A DNA stretch of 5,911 nucleotides from an uncultured Gemmatimonadota bacterium. GTDB lineage: Bacteria; Gemmatimonadota; Gemmatimonadetes; Gemmatimonadales; Gemmatimonadaceae. The DNA lies in assembly GCA_946479895.1 (NCBI GenBank), contig CAMLHT010000234.1:1-5911 (forward strand), in the 5' to 3' direction. The translations under genes were made by a program, and so were the position numbers. Shown piece after piece: positions 1 through 5,713 of this stretch. The notes under the pieces were generated by a model. It did no database searches and had not been told where the DNA came from. It was given only the letters and a program-made list of their open reading frames with translations. Positions within the stretch are counted from its first letter, which is position 1, and each line of letters starts with the position of its first letter.

Positions 1-222
1 TACGATGTCACTCCGTGCGTTGATGTCACGCGTATCGACGAAGTCGTTACAGCAACCCGGCTTGACATGGATGTCTGGGTACGTGACAACGGCACAATGC
101 CCGACAGCCAGTGTGGCGCCTTTGCGACCACGGTGAAGCGCACCGTGCTTGTAGGTCCTGGTCGGAGTCCTGTCTTCGCCGTTCGCTTTGGAACGCTCAC
201 GGCCGAGTCGCGAGATCACTGA
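1..222 (+). CDS. C-terminal end of an unidentified protein (partial, 5' end outside window)
   Basis: Frame 1 is open from the first base to a TGA at 220-222 and encodes 73 residues with no obvious start, so the gene begins left of the window. I do not recognise the family. The visible part is rich in Val, Thr and Asp with alternating hydrophobic residues, which suggests beta strands. It contains two cysteines (residues 6 and 42 of the fragment), and it ends in SRDH. It lies on the same strand as the HEAT-like gene that follows about 210 bp later, so the two could be neighbours in a transcription unit, although the gap is wide. A possible stem-loop lies just after the stop. The coding call rests only on the open frame and reasonable codon use; function is unknown. 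Confidence 0.5.
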   Translation, partial: YDVTPCVDVTRIDEVVTATRLDMDVWVRDNGTMPDSQCGAFATTVKRTVLVGPGRSPVFAVRFGTLTAESRDH

Positions 223-226
223 TTGT

Positions 227-258
227 CTGAGGGCCCCCAAGGGTGGGTCCGAGCTCAG
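227..258 (+). terminator. Possible stem-loop after the first gene
   Basis: Five bases after the stop at 222, CTGA (227-230) plus GGGCC (231-235) can pair with GGTCC (246-250) plus TCAG (255-258). This leaves a 10-nt loop and a 4-nt bulge (251-254). There is no T-run after it, so it is not a classical intrinsic terminator. It may simply be a chance fold in GC-rich DNA. Confidence 0.2.
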
Positions 259-418
259 GCTGACAGTCTCAGTGAGGGTATAGGACACCTCATAGGCTCT
301 CCCCCGTGCGTCGAGCCCTACGAGTGGTCTTCATCGCATTTGTACATCGACTGGCGGGTGGACCTCAACGCATTCGACAGACACCCGGACTGCGGCAAAC
401 TTGTTCTCGCAGGTCCGC

Positions 419-426
419 AAGGAGGT
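419..426 (+). promoter_or_regulatory. Strong Shine-Dalgarno for the HEAT-like gene
   Basis: AAGGAGGT at 419-426 is a near-perfect anti-16S match, with 5 nt before the ATG at 432. It decides the start. The same frame is open back to 306, but the upstream residues are Arg-rich and unlike a protein N-terminus, and the ATG at 432 begins a good signal peptide. Confidence 0.85.
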
Positions 427-431
427 ACTCT

Positions 432-1220
432 ATGAAGCGCATTGCGATGATCATTCCGGCTTGCCTCATGGTCTCGTCGTTGGCGGCGGGTCAGACCATC
501 GAATCGTCGGTGGCTGAGCTGGTTTCGGACGATTGGACGATCAGTGCCCGAGCGTTCCAGCGCCTGAGCCGGACTCCCGGAGCATGGGAGCGTGCTGAAG
601 TGGCTGCAGGTTTGCTTCGCGCCTACGATCGAGCAAATCGGACGGTCGCTGAAACCTTCCGCAAGTCGGGTGGAAAGCTGGGCGTTTCCGATGTCTACGG
701 CGAAGAGTTCGGCGAACACCTGAGCCAGCTATTCAACACATGTCGGCGTGTATGCGAGCGGCAGGCGTTGCTGCACCAGATGCTGGGTGAAACGGTGCCC
801 GGCTCGATTCTTCGTCGCCATACCTACGAGCTGCTTGGAGCGTATGGTGTGTCCACTTTCTCCATCGAGCAGCGCATGCTCATCGACAGCGCATTTGCGG
901 TTGGCGCGAGGGATCCGGAATGGCCTGTACGCGATGCCGCACTTCGCTCCATCGGGACATTCGTGCGGACGGACCCCGCGCTTACACCGGCAAGGCGGGC
1001 GGTCCTTCGGCAAGCAGTGGTTCGCGCTGCGGCCGACCCTCAGCTGCAGGTGCGCATGACGGCCGCTCGTCGTTTGGCAGACCTCGGTGGACCTGAAGAA
1101 CTGGCACTTCTTCGCCAGATGGCTGATTCCGATCAACTGCAGGTGATGCGACAAGGGCGTACGGTGTTCCCCGTTCGCGAGCTCGCGACTTCAGAATTGG
1201 CCCGCATAAGGAAGCCTTAG
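432..1220 (+). CDS. Exported HEAT-like repeat protein
   Basis: This encodes 262 residues. The N-terminus (MKRIAMIIPACLMVSSLAAG) has a Lys-Arg head, a hydrophobic core and an Ala-Ala-Gly end, which fits a Sec signal peptide cleaved near residues 19-21. Cys11 sits too early in the hydrophobic core for a lipobox, so a soluble periplasmic or secreted protein is more likely than a lipoprotein. The mature part is predicted helical. The C-terminal half carries HEAT-like helix pairs: roughly residues 161-178 (DPEWPVRDAALRSIGTF) and 202-233 (DPQLQVRMTAARRLADLGG and onward), each with the Asp-Pro...Val-Arg...Ala-Ala pattern of these repeats. HEAT repeats are protein-binding scaffolds, so a binding role is plausible, but no enzyme motif is visible and the partner is unknown. 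Residues 30-150 are not recognised. Its start is set by the strong ribosome site at 419-426. It converges with the minus-strand operon, and its base composition is less GC-rich than those genes. Confidence 0.8.
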   Translation: MKRIAMIIPACLMVSSLAAGQTIESSVAELVSDDWTISARAFQRLSRTPGAWERAEVAAGLLRAYDRANRTVAETFRKSGGKLGVSDVYGEEFGEHLSQLFNTCRRVCERQALLHQMLGETVPGSILRRHTYELLGAYGVSTFSIEQRMLIDSAFAVGARDPEWPVRDAALRSIGTFVRTDPALTPARRAVLRQAVVRAAADPQLQVRMTAARRLADLGGPEELALLRQMADSDQLQVMRQGRTVFPVRELATSELARIRKP

Positions 1221-1248
1221 CCGGTGTTCTTGGCCCCACCGCACCGGC
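1220..1248 (+). terminator. Stem-loop at the end of the HEAT-like gene
   Basis: GCCGGTG (1220-1226) and CACCGGC (1242-1248) form a perfect 7-bp inverted repeat with a 15-nt loop, starting on the last base of the TAG stop (1218-1220). No T-run follows on the plus strand. On the minus strand the stem is followed by a mildly T-rich stretch. Its position between convergent genes makes a terminator role plausible, possibly for both directions, but not demonstrated. Confidence 0.35.
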
Positions 1249-1333
1249 GTTGACACACGGGATTCTGCATTCCCTGGCGCCTCAGGACGAAAGCGAGGGA
1301 GGATGTCACGGCGTAAGGGGGAAGTGCTGACGA

Positions 1334-1417
1334 GGGCGTGCTGGAGATCGTGCGAAGGGCGTGCGAAAAGGGCGTGCGAAGAGGGCGTGCGAGCAGGGGC
1401 GTGCGAGCAGGGCGTGC
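1334..1417. repeat. 13-bp tandem repeat (GGGCGTGCGARRA-like) in the convergent gap
   Basis: The core GGGCGTGC occurs at 1334-1341, 1357-1364, 1370-1377, 1383-1390, 1397-1404 and 1410-1417. The spacing is 13-14 bp for the last five copies, with a decayed copy (ATCGTGCGAA) near 1347-1356. The unit is about GGGCGTGCGARRA. Its period is not a multiple of three, so a translated repeat would change frame from copy to copy, and no good gene covers it. It lies between two convergent genes, where a promoter or operator is not expected. A replication-slippage minisatellite is the simplest reading. Confidence 0.8.
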
Positions 1418-1421
1418 AAAC

Positions 1422-1451
1422 TGCCGTCGTAGGTGATGCGCACCTTGGTCC
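1422..1451 (-). repeat. Segment similar to SRPBCC coding sequence at 5818-5847
   Basis: Aligned base by base with 5818-5847, this stretch matches at 26 of 30 positions, including an unbroken 13-mer (GGTGATGCGCACC at 1432-1444 and 5828-5840). Both lie in the same orientation. Read on the minus strand in the matching frame, it gives WTKVRITYDG against RTTVRITEDG of the SRPBCC protein. It is downstream of the lipoprotein stop and not part of a convincing gene, so it may be a remnant of a duplicated or related coding sequence, or a chance match. Confidence 0.4.
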
Positions 1452-1458
1452 AGGAAAG

Positions 1459-1941
1459 TCACCCGGTGGGGCGCGTCATCGTGAAGCGGCCGGCGCCGAC
1501 CGTTGATCGGTATTGAAGCGCGTACCACGTGCCACGAACCGTGTCGGTGGTCAGCACGCCGCGCATGCGCATCAGGAACCCGGGACGGTCCGTCTCGAAA
1601 GTGATCTCGACAGAGTCCTCCGCCGTGAAGCCGGCGAAGACGGCGGGGACGCGGTTGCCCGAGGGATTGAAGCCGAGCGCCGGGAGATCGGCGATATAGG
1701 TGCCGTAATTCGTCGGGACGCCGATAGCGCCGCGCGGGGCGTTCACGGCGCGGTTCGGCAGGAGAGTCATCGCGCCCCGCGCCGATGGCGGCGTCGGCTC
1801 GCCGGCGCCGTGTGGGCTGAATTCCACCGCGAGCTCCCACTGCCCGGCGAGCTGCGACGCGCGGCGCTCCCAGCGGGCGTCGCGGATGACGGAATCGCGG
1901 CAACCGCCGGCGAGCAGGACGAGCACCACGATCCGTCTCAT
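1459..1941 (-). CDS. Small putative lipoprotein of unknown function, coupled to the potassium transporter
   Basis: This encodes 160 residues. The N-terminus MRRIVVLVLLAGGCRDS has two arginines, a short hydrophobic core and Cys14 preceded by LAGG. That resembles a lipoprotein signal, although Ala rather than Leu sits at -3, so the lipobox is imperfect. The mature part is Gly/Thr-rich with beta-type alternation. Notable segments are AGQWELAVEF (32-41), an Asp-rich stretch around 107-119, and RGTWYALQYR to GRFTMTR (136-157), suggesting a small beta-barrel or sandwich of lipocalin-like shape. I recognise no named family. The ATG overlaps the transporter's TGA as ATGA at 1938-1941, and no Shine-Dalgarno precedes it, so translation probably depends on ribosomes finishing the transporter gene. 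Operon position suggests an envelope-side accessory role to potassium uptake, but this is inference. A longer minus-strand frame (1217-1990) overlapping it was judged a shadow. Confidence 0.78.
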   Translation of the reverse strand: MRRIVVLVLLAGGCRDSVIRDARWERRASQLAGQWELAVEFSPHGAGEPTPPSARGAMTLLPNRAVNAPRGAIGVPTNYGTYIADLPALGFNPSGNRVPAVFAGFTAEDSVEITFETDRPGFLMRMRGVLTTDTVRGTWYALQYRSTVGAGRFTMTRPTG

Positions 1942-3875
1942 GGAGCGGCGGCAGCGGCGGCGCGCCCCTCAGCCTCGCCTGCGGCGTCATGGTGCATCCG
2001 GTCCTTCAGCCGAAGCGCGCGGCCGATGCGATAGGGAACGGCGGTCACGACCACACTGGTCCGGAAGAGGAAGGCAGTGCGGATGAACAGCGACGTCTTG
2101 TTGTGCAGCAGGTGCCCCCACCAGCTCCGGGGCACGATCTCCGGAACCACGATGGTGACGAGGTCCGCCGACCCTCCCGCCGTCAGCTCGTCCACGTAGG
2201 CAACGAGCGGCTTGAGGATGGACCGGTACGGCGAGACGAGGACGACCAGCTCGACGCCGATGTCCCACGCTGCCCAACGCTGCTTCAGCTCCTCGCCGCT
2301 GCCCGGCTCGACCTCCACGTACACCGCGCGCACGTCGCCGGATATCGTCGTGGCGTACACCAGCGCCCCGGCCGACGGTTTCGTGATCCCGTTCACGGGC
2401 ACGACGACCGTATGGTGCAGGAAGAGCAGCGGCGCATGGCCGGCATACGCCACCTCGGCGGCGAAATGCTCGTAGTGACGATGTATCCGCCGCAGCACCA
2501 GGATGATCGCCGGTACGATCAGCACGACGATCCAGGCCCCCTCCGTGAACTTGGTCACGACCTGCACGATGGTGACCGCCGCCGTGGCGACGGCGCCGAT
2601 CCCGTTAAGCCATGCGCGCCATCGCCAGCCGGGCCCCCTTCCCTGCCGCCAGTGCACCACCATGCCGAGTTGTGACAGGGTGAAGCAGAGGAAGACGCCG
2701 ATGGCGTAGAGCGGAATGAGCGCGCTGGTGTCGCCGCGAAACAGCCAGACCAGCAGCGCGGCGAAGAGCGCGAGCCAGATGATGCCGTTGGAGAACGCGA
2801 GCCGGTCGCCGCGGGCACCGAACTGCCGCGGCATGTAGCCGTCGCGGGCGAGGATGCTCGCCAGTCGCGGAAAGTCCGCGAATGCGGTGTTCGCGGCGAG
2901 GACGAGGATCGCGAACGTGGCGTACTGGAGGACGAAATACGCCGCGCCGCCGCCGAAGATGTGGCGGCCGAGCTGCGACAGCACCGTCTCGTGCCCGGTG
3001 GGCATGACCTGGAAGTGTCGCGCGAGATAGCTCGTACCGATGAAGAAGGTCGCCAGGATCGCCGCCATCCACCCCAGCGTCGACGCGGCGTTGCGCGAGC
3101 TCGGCGCCCTGAACGCGCCGACGCCGTTGGAGATCGCCTCGGTGCCGGTCATCGCCACGCACCCCTCGGCGAAGGCGCGGAGGATGAGAAAGACCATCGC
3201 GAAGCCCGCCGCCGGGGGGACGCCGCGGGCCGCCGATACCGGGTCCACACGCGGCGCGCCGCTCGCGGGTGCCAGGTCGAGGCCCGTCATCCCATGCCAC
3301 GCCCCCATGCCGATGAGCCCGAGCATCATCGCGATGAACACATAGGTGGGCACGCTGAACGCGATGCCGGATTCGCGAACTCCGCGGAGGTTCACGATCA
3401 TCAGGATCGCGATGCATCCGAGGCCGATGCCTACCGTGTGCGGCACCAGCGCCGGGTACGCCGACGTGATCGCCGCCACGCCGCCGGAGATCGAGACGGC
3501 CACCGTGAGGATGTAGTCGGTGAGCAGCGCGGCGGCGGCGACGAGCCCGGATCGCACGCCGAGGTTCTCCCGCGCCACCGTGTAGGAGCCGCCGCCCTGG
3601 GGATAGGCGAAGATCGTCTGCCGGTAGGAGAGCGCCACGAGGACGAGCAGCCCCACGATGACCAGCGAGATCGGAACGACGTATCCGAGCGCGGCCGTGC
3701 CCAGCACCGCCAGGACGATCAGGGTCTGCTCGGTGGCGTACGCCACCGACGAGATCGCGTCAGACGAGAGCACCGCGAGCGCGGTCTTCCGGTTCAGGCG
3801 CTCGTGCTCGATGCGGTCGGATGGAAGCGGACTGCCGAAGAAGAGGCGCTTGACGCGCTGGTAGGTCGTGGCCAT
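1938..3875 (-). CDS. kimA: KimA-type potassium transporter (APC superfamily permease)
   Basis: This 645-residue inner-membrane protein closely resembles, from memory, Bacillus subtilis KimA (formerly YdaO, about 607 residues), a proton-coupled high-affinity K+ importer of the APC/KUP group. Shared blocks include LSSDAISSVAYATEQ (36-50), SYRQTIFAYPQGGGSY (83-98), LLTDYILTVAVSIS (117-130), AMTGTEAISN (241-250), LVLAANTAF (324-332), RDGYMPRQF (344-352) and GVFLCFTLSQLGM (393-405). Asp39, Tyr46, Asp120, Thr243 and Glu246 fall where KimA has residues linked to K+ binding. About twelve membrane helices span 30-460. A cytoplasmic, universal-stress-like domain follows (about 487-617), which in KimA receives c-di-AMP. 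The protein ends in an Ala-rich tail (633-645) that I do not recall in KimA. It starts at ATG 3875, 24 bp after the kinase gene, with no clear Shine-Dalgarno. No room exists for a c-di-AMP riboswitch directly upstream. A generic amino-acid permease is the alternative, but the conserved C-terminal domain favours KimA. Confidence 0.85.
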   Translation of the reverse strand: MATTYQRVKRLFFGSPLPSDRIEHERLNRKTALAVLSSDAISSVAYATEQTLIVLAVLGTAALGYVVPISLVIVGLLVLVALSYRQTIFAYPQGGGSYTVARENLGVRSGLVAAAALLTDYILTVAVSISGGVAAITSAYPALVPHTVGIGLGCIAILMIVNLRGVRESGIAFSVPTYVFIAMMLGLIGMGAWHGMTGLDLAPASGAPRVDPVSAARGVPPAAGFAMVFLILRAFAEGCVAMTGTEAISNGVGAFRAPSSRNAASTLGWMAAILATFFIGTSYLARHFQVMPTGHETVLSQLGRHIFGGGAAYFVLQYATFAILVLAANTAFADFPRLASILARDGYMPRQFGARGDRLAFSNGIIWLALFAALLVWLFRGDTSALIPLYAIGVFLCFTLSQLGMVVHWRQGRGPGWRWRAWLNGIGAVATAAVTIVQVVTKFTEGAWIVVLIVPAIILVLRRIHRHYEHFAAEVAYAGHAPLLFLHHTVVVPVNGITKPSAGALVYATTISGDVRAVYVEVEPGSGEELKQRWAAWDIGVELVVLVSPYRSILKPLVAYVDELTAGGSADLVTIVVPEIVPRSWWGHLLHNKTSLFIRTAFLFRTSVVVTAVPYRIGRALRLKDRMHHDAAGEAEGRAAAAAAP

Positions 3876-3899
3876 GGGCGCACGCTACCCACGGGCGCG

Positions 3900-4964
3900 T
3901 CAGGACCGCATGAGGACCGAGGCGTTCTCCGTTAAGAATCCATCAAGATCGAGCGCCGGAAGCCGCAGCGTGAAGGCGCTCCCGCCTCCTGTTCGGTCGG
4001 CGTACGAAAGGCTCCCGCCCTGCAGCTCGGCCAGGCCGCGCGCGATCGACAGCCCGAGTCCCACTCCCCGGGTATCGGGGGCCATCCCCTGCGGCCGATA
4101 GAACGGATCGAAGATCCGCTCGCGCTCCGCCTCGGACACGCCGGGCCCGCGATCGGCGACGGTGAAGGTGAGCCACTCTCCCTCGCGCTTCACCAGCAGG
4201 TCGATGTCGCGATCCGGCGGCGTGTACTTGAGGGCGTTCTCGATGAGATTCACCAGGACGCGGAGGGTGTGCGTGAAATCGAAGCGGCCGAACAGGAGCG
4301 GATGACCCGGGTCGAGCGTCACGTTGATCCGCCGGCCCCGGCTCGCGCCCATGACCTGCTGGAGCGCGGCGCCGACGAGGTCCTCGGCCTCGTTGGGCTC
4401 GATGCTCACGGCAAGGTTGCCGCTGTTGATCCGGGAGAAGTCGAGCAGATCGTCCACGAGTCCGGAGAGGCGGTCCGCTTCGGCCTCGATCACCTCGGCG
4501 CGCTCGTCGCCCCCGGCCGCGAGGTCGTGCGCGAGCGCCTTGATGGTGGTGAGCGGCGTCCGCAGGTCATGCGACACGGAGGCGACGATCGCCTCCCGCC
4601 GGCGAGCCCGCTCGGCGCCGGCGCTCTCGCGGCGGGCCCGCTCGAAGAGCTGGGTGACCACGACCCCCATGGCGAGGAAGGCCAGGAGCACGAGCCAGTC
4701 GAGCGGCTTGTCCACGACGAACGTGTCGTAGGGAAGGACGAAGAACCAGTCGAACGAGGCGAAGGCCAGCAACGCGATGGAGAGCCCGGCGCCGCGGCCC
4801 GCCTGCGCCCCCGCGCCCACCACCACGAGGAGGAAGCCGATGGCCACGTGGGCGTCGTTCAACTGCTCGCGAAACGGAAGCATCACGGCGGTGACCGCGC
4901 CAAGCGCCACGACCCAGGTCGCGACGGGGAGCAGGGCCGCCAGCGCCCGGCGCCCGCCGGTCAT
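3900..4964 (-). CDS. Short KdpD-like sensor histidine kinase (DUF4118 membrane domain plus kinase core)
   Basis: This encodes 354 residues. Residues about 8-105 hold four membrane segments with the KdpD-type DUF4118 signature FDWFFVLPYDTFVV (71-84). A short basic linker leads to the dimerisation domain with the phospho-accepting His132 in SVSHDLRTPLTT. The catalytic domain shows the N box NLIENALKYTP (239-249, Asn243), G1 DRGPGV (271-276), F box FDPFYR (285-290) and G2 GVGLGLSI (300-307). E. coli KdpD has about 894 residues. The N-terminal KdpD sensor domain, the universal-stress domain and the GAF-like region are all missing here. The start is ATG 4964, which overlaps the regulator's TGA (ATGA, 4961-4964). 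The frame stays open to 5177, but that extension lies inside the regulator gene and is Arg/Ala/Pro-rich shadow sequence. The likely role is to sense K+ or a membrane/ionic cue and phosphorylate the upstream-encoded regulator; the signal itself is unknown. Confidence 0.9.
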   Translation of the reverse strand: MTGGRRALAALLPVATWVVALGAVTAVMLPFREQLNDAHVAIGFLLVVVGAGAQAGRGAGLSIALLAFASFDWFFVLPYDTFVVDKPLDWLVLLAFLAMGVVVTQLFERARRESAGAERARRREAIVASVSHDLRTPLTTIKALAHDLAAGGDERAEVIEAEADRLSGLVDDLLDFSRINSGNLAVSIEPNEAEDLVGAALQQVMGASRGRRINVTLDPGHPLLFGRFDFTHTLRVLVNLIENALKYTPPDRDIDLLVKREGEWLTFTVADRGPGVSEAERERIFDPFYRPQGMAPDTRGVGLGLSIARGLAELQGGSLSYADRTGGGSAFTLRLPALDLDGFLTENASVLMRS

Positions 4965-5671
4965 TCGCCGGCCTCGAAGCGATAGCCCACGCCCGGCTCG
5001 GTGACGATGATGCGCGGCCGCACGGGGTCGGCTTCGATCTTCCGCCGCAGGCTGAGGATGTGCACGCGCAGGTTCTGCTGCGCGTCGCCGTACGCGCGAC
5101 CCCAGACATCCGCGTAGAGCTGCCGGTGCGTGATCGTCCGGCCGGCGTGGCGGGCGAGCGCACGCAGCAGTTGCCACTCGGTCTTTGTGAGGTGAATGGG
5201 CGCCTCGTTCCTGATCAACGCAGGCTTCGCGAAGTCGATCCTGACGGCGCCGATGCAGAGGGGCGCCGGACCCAGCTCCGGCGACGGAATGCGCGAGCGC
5301 CGCAGCGCGGCACGGATGCGGGCCTGGAGCTCGACGGTGCTGAACGGCTTGGTGACGTAGTCATCGGCGCCGGCATCGAGCAGGGTCGCTTGCTCCTGCG
5401 GCGATTGCCTGGCGGAAAGGACGATGATGGGCGCCGCCGACCAGGCACGAATCTCCCGGCACACGGCTTCGCCTTCCATGTCGGGGAGGCCGAGGTCGAG
5501 GATGACGAGCTGGGGGCGCTTCGCGGCGGCGGCATCGATCCCCTCCCGCCCCGTCGCCGCCTCGATCACGGAGCCGATCGCGCCTTCCACCGCGTTGCGC
5601 ACGACCCGGCGGATCGGCGGTTCATCGTCGATGACGAGGACGAGATCGTGTCCTGAAGTCGCTGGCGACAC
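4961..5671 (-). CDS. KdpE-like response regulator (OmpR/PhoB type)
   Basis: This encodes 236 residues. The receiver domain (about 10-124) has the acidic pair Asp15/Asp16, phospho-acceptor Asp59 in VILDLGLPD, Ser86, and Lys108 in YVTKPF. The block LLDAGADDYVTKPFSTVELQARIRAALRR closely follows E. coli KdpE. The C-terminal winged-helix DNA-binding domain (about 136-233) carries HLTKTEWQLLRALARHAG, the recognition-helix region NLRVHILSLRRKIE and the closing TEPGVGYRFE. It most likely binds DNA near this operon to raise potassium-transporter expression. The start is GTG at 5671 with a weak upstream TAGGT at about the right distance; the next in-frame choices would cut into the receiver fold. It is the first gene of the pair, the reverse of the classical kdpD-kdpE order, and overlaps the kinase start by 4 bp. 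I leave the symbol blank because the target here is not kdpFABC. Confidence 0.9.
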   Translation of the reverse strand: MSPATSGHDLVLVIDDEPPIRRVVRNAVEGAIGSVIEAATGREGIDAAAAKRPQLVILDLGLPDMEGEAVCREIRAWSAAPIIVLSARQSPQEQATLLDAGADDYVTKPFSTVELQARIRAALRRSRIPSPELGPAPLCIGAVRIDFAKPALIRNEAPIHLTKTEWQLLRALARHAGRTITHRQLYADVWGRAYGDAQQNLRVHILSLRRKIEADPVRPRIIVTEPGVGYRFEAGE

Positions 5672-5694
5672 CCCGCAAACCTACCGGGTCCGTT

Positions 5695-5706
5695 CTGCGT
5701 CCGCAG
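5695..5706. promoter_or_regulatory. Short inverted repeat upstream of the regulator gene
   Basis: CTGCG (5695-5699) and CGCAG (5702-5706) form a perfect 5-bp inverted repeat with a 2-nt centre. It lies in the 42-bp gap between the SRPBCC stop and the regulator GTG. It could be an operator half-site pair or part of a weak hairpin, but a palindrome this short is common in GC-rich DNA. Confidence 0.15.
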
Positions 5707-5713
5707 GCTCAGG

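Noticed and set aside
260..284. CTGACA and TATAGG as a promoter for the HEAT-like gene
   Set aside because: The spacer is only 13 nt, too short for a normal sigma-70 promoter.
1250..1255. TTGACA, a perfect -35 box
   Set aside because: No -10-like sequence 16-18 bp downstream, and it lies in a convergent gap with no plus-strand gene after it.
1334..1417. CRISPR-like array
   Set aside because: Units are 13 bp and contiguous, with no unique spacers of usual length and no cas genes.
1432..1444. GGTG/CACC hairpin as an intrinsic terminator for the minus-strand operon
   Set aside because: The stem is only 4 bp and no T-run follows on the minus strand.
1217..1990. 257-residue minus-strand frame spanning the lipoprotein, repeat and gap
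   Set aside because: Arg/Pro-rich shadow frame. It overlaps the better-supported lipoprotein and the transporter end, and gains length only from lack of stops in GC-rich DNA.
2961..3935. 324-residue plus-strand frame opposite the transporter gene
   Set aside because: The translation is very rich in Arg, His, Asp and Gly with no family pattern. It is the antisense shadow of a GC-rich gene that is itself clearly recognised.
4269..4985. 238-residue plus-strand frame opposite the kinase
   Set aside because: Highly charged, low-complexity antisense shadow. The kinase motifs on the other strand are complete.
4965..5177. N-terminal extension of the kinase frame to 5177
   Set aside because: It lies wholly within the regulator gene and reads as Arg/Ala/Pro-rich shadow. 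The ATG at 4964 gives a typical ATGA overlap and begins directly before the first membrane segment.
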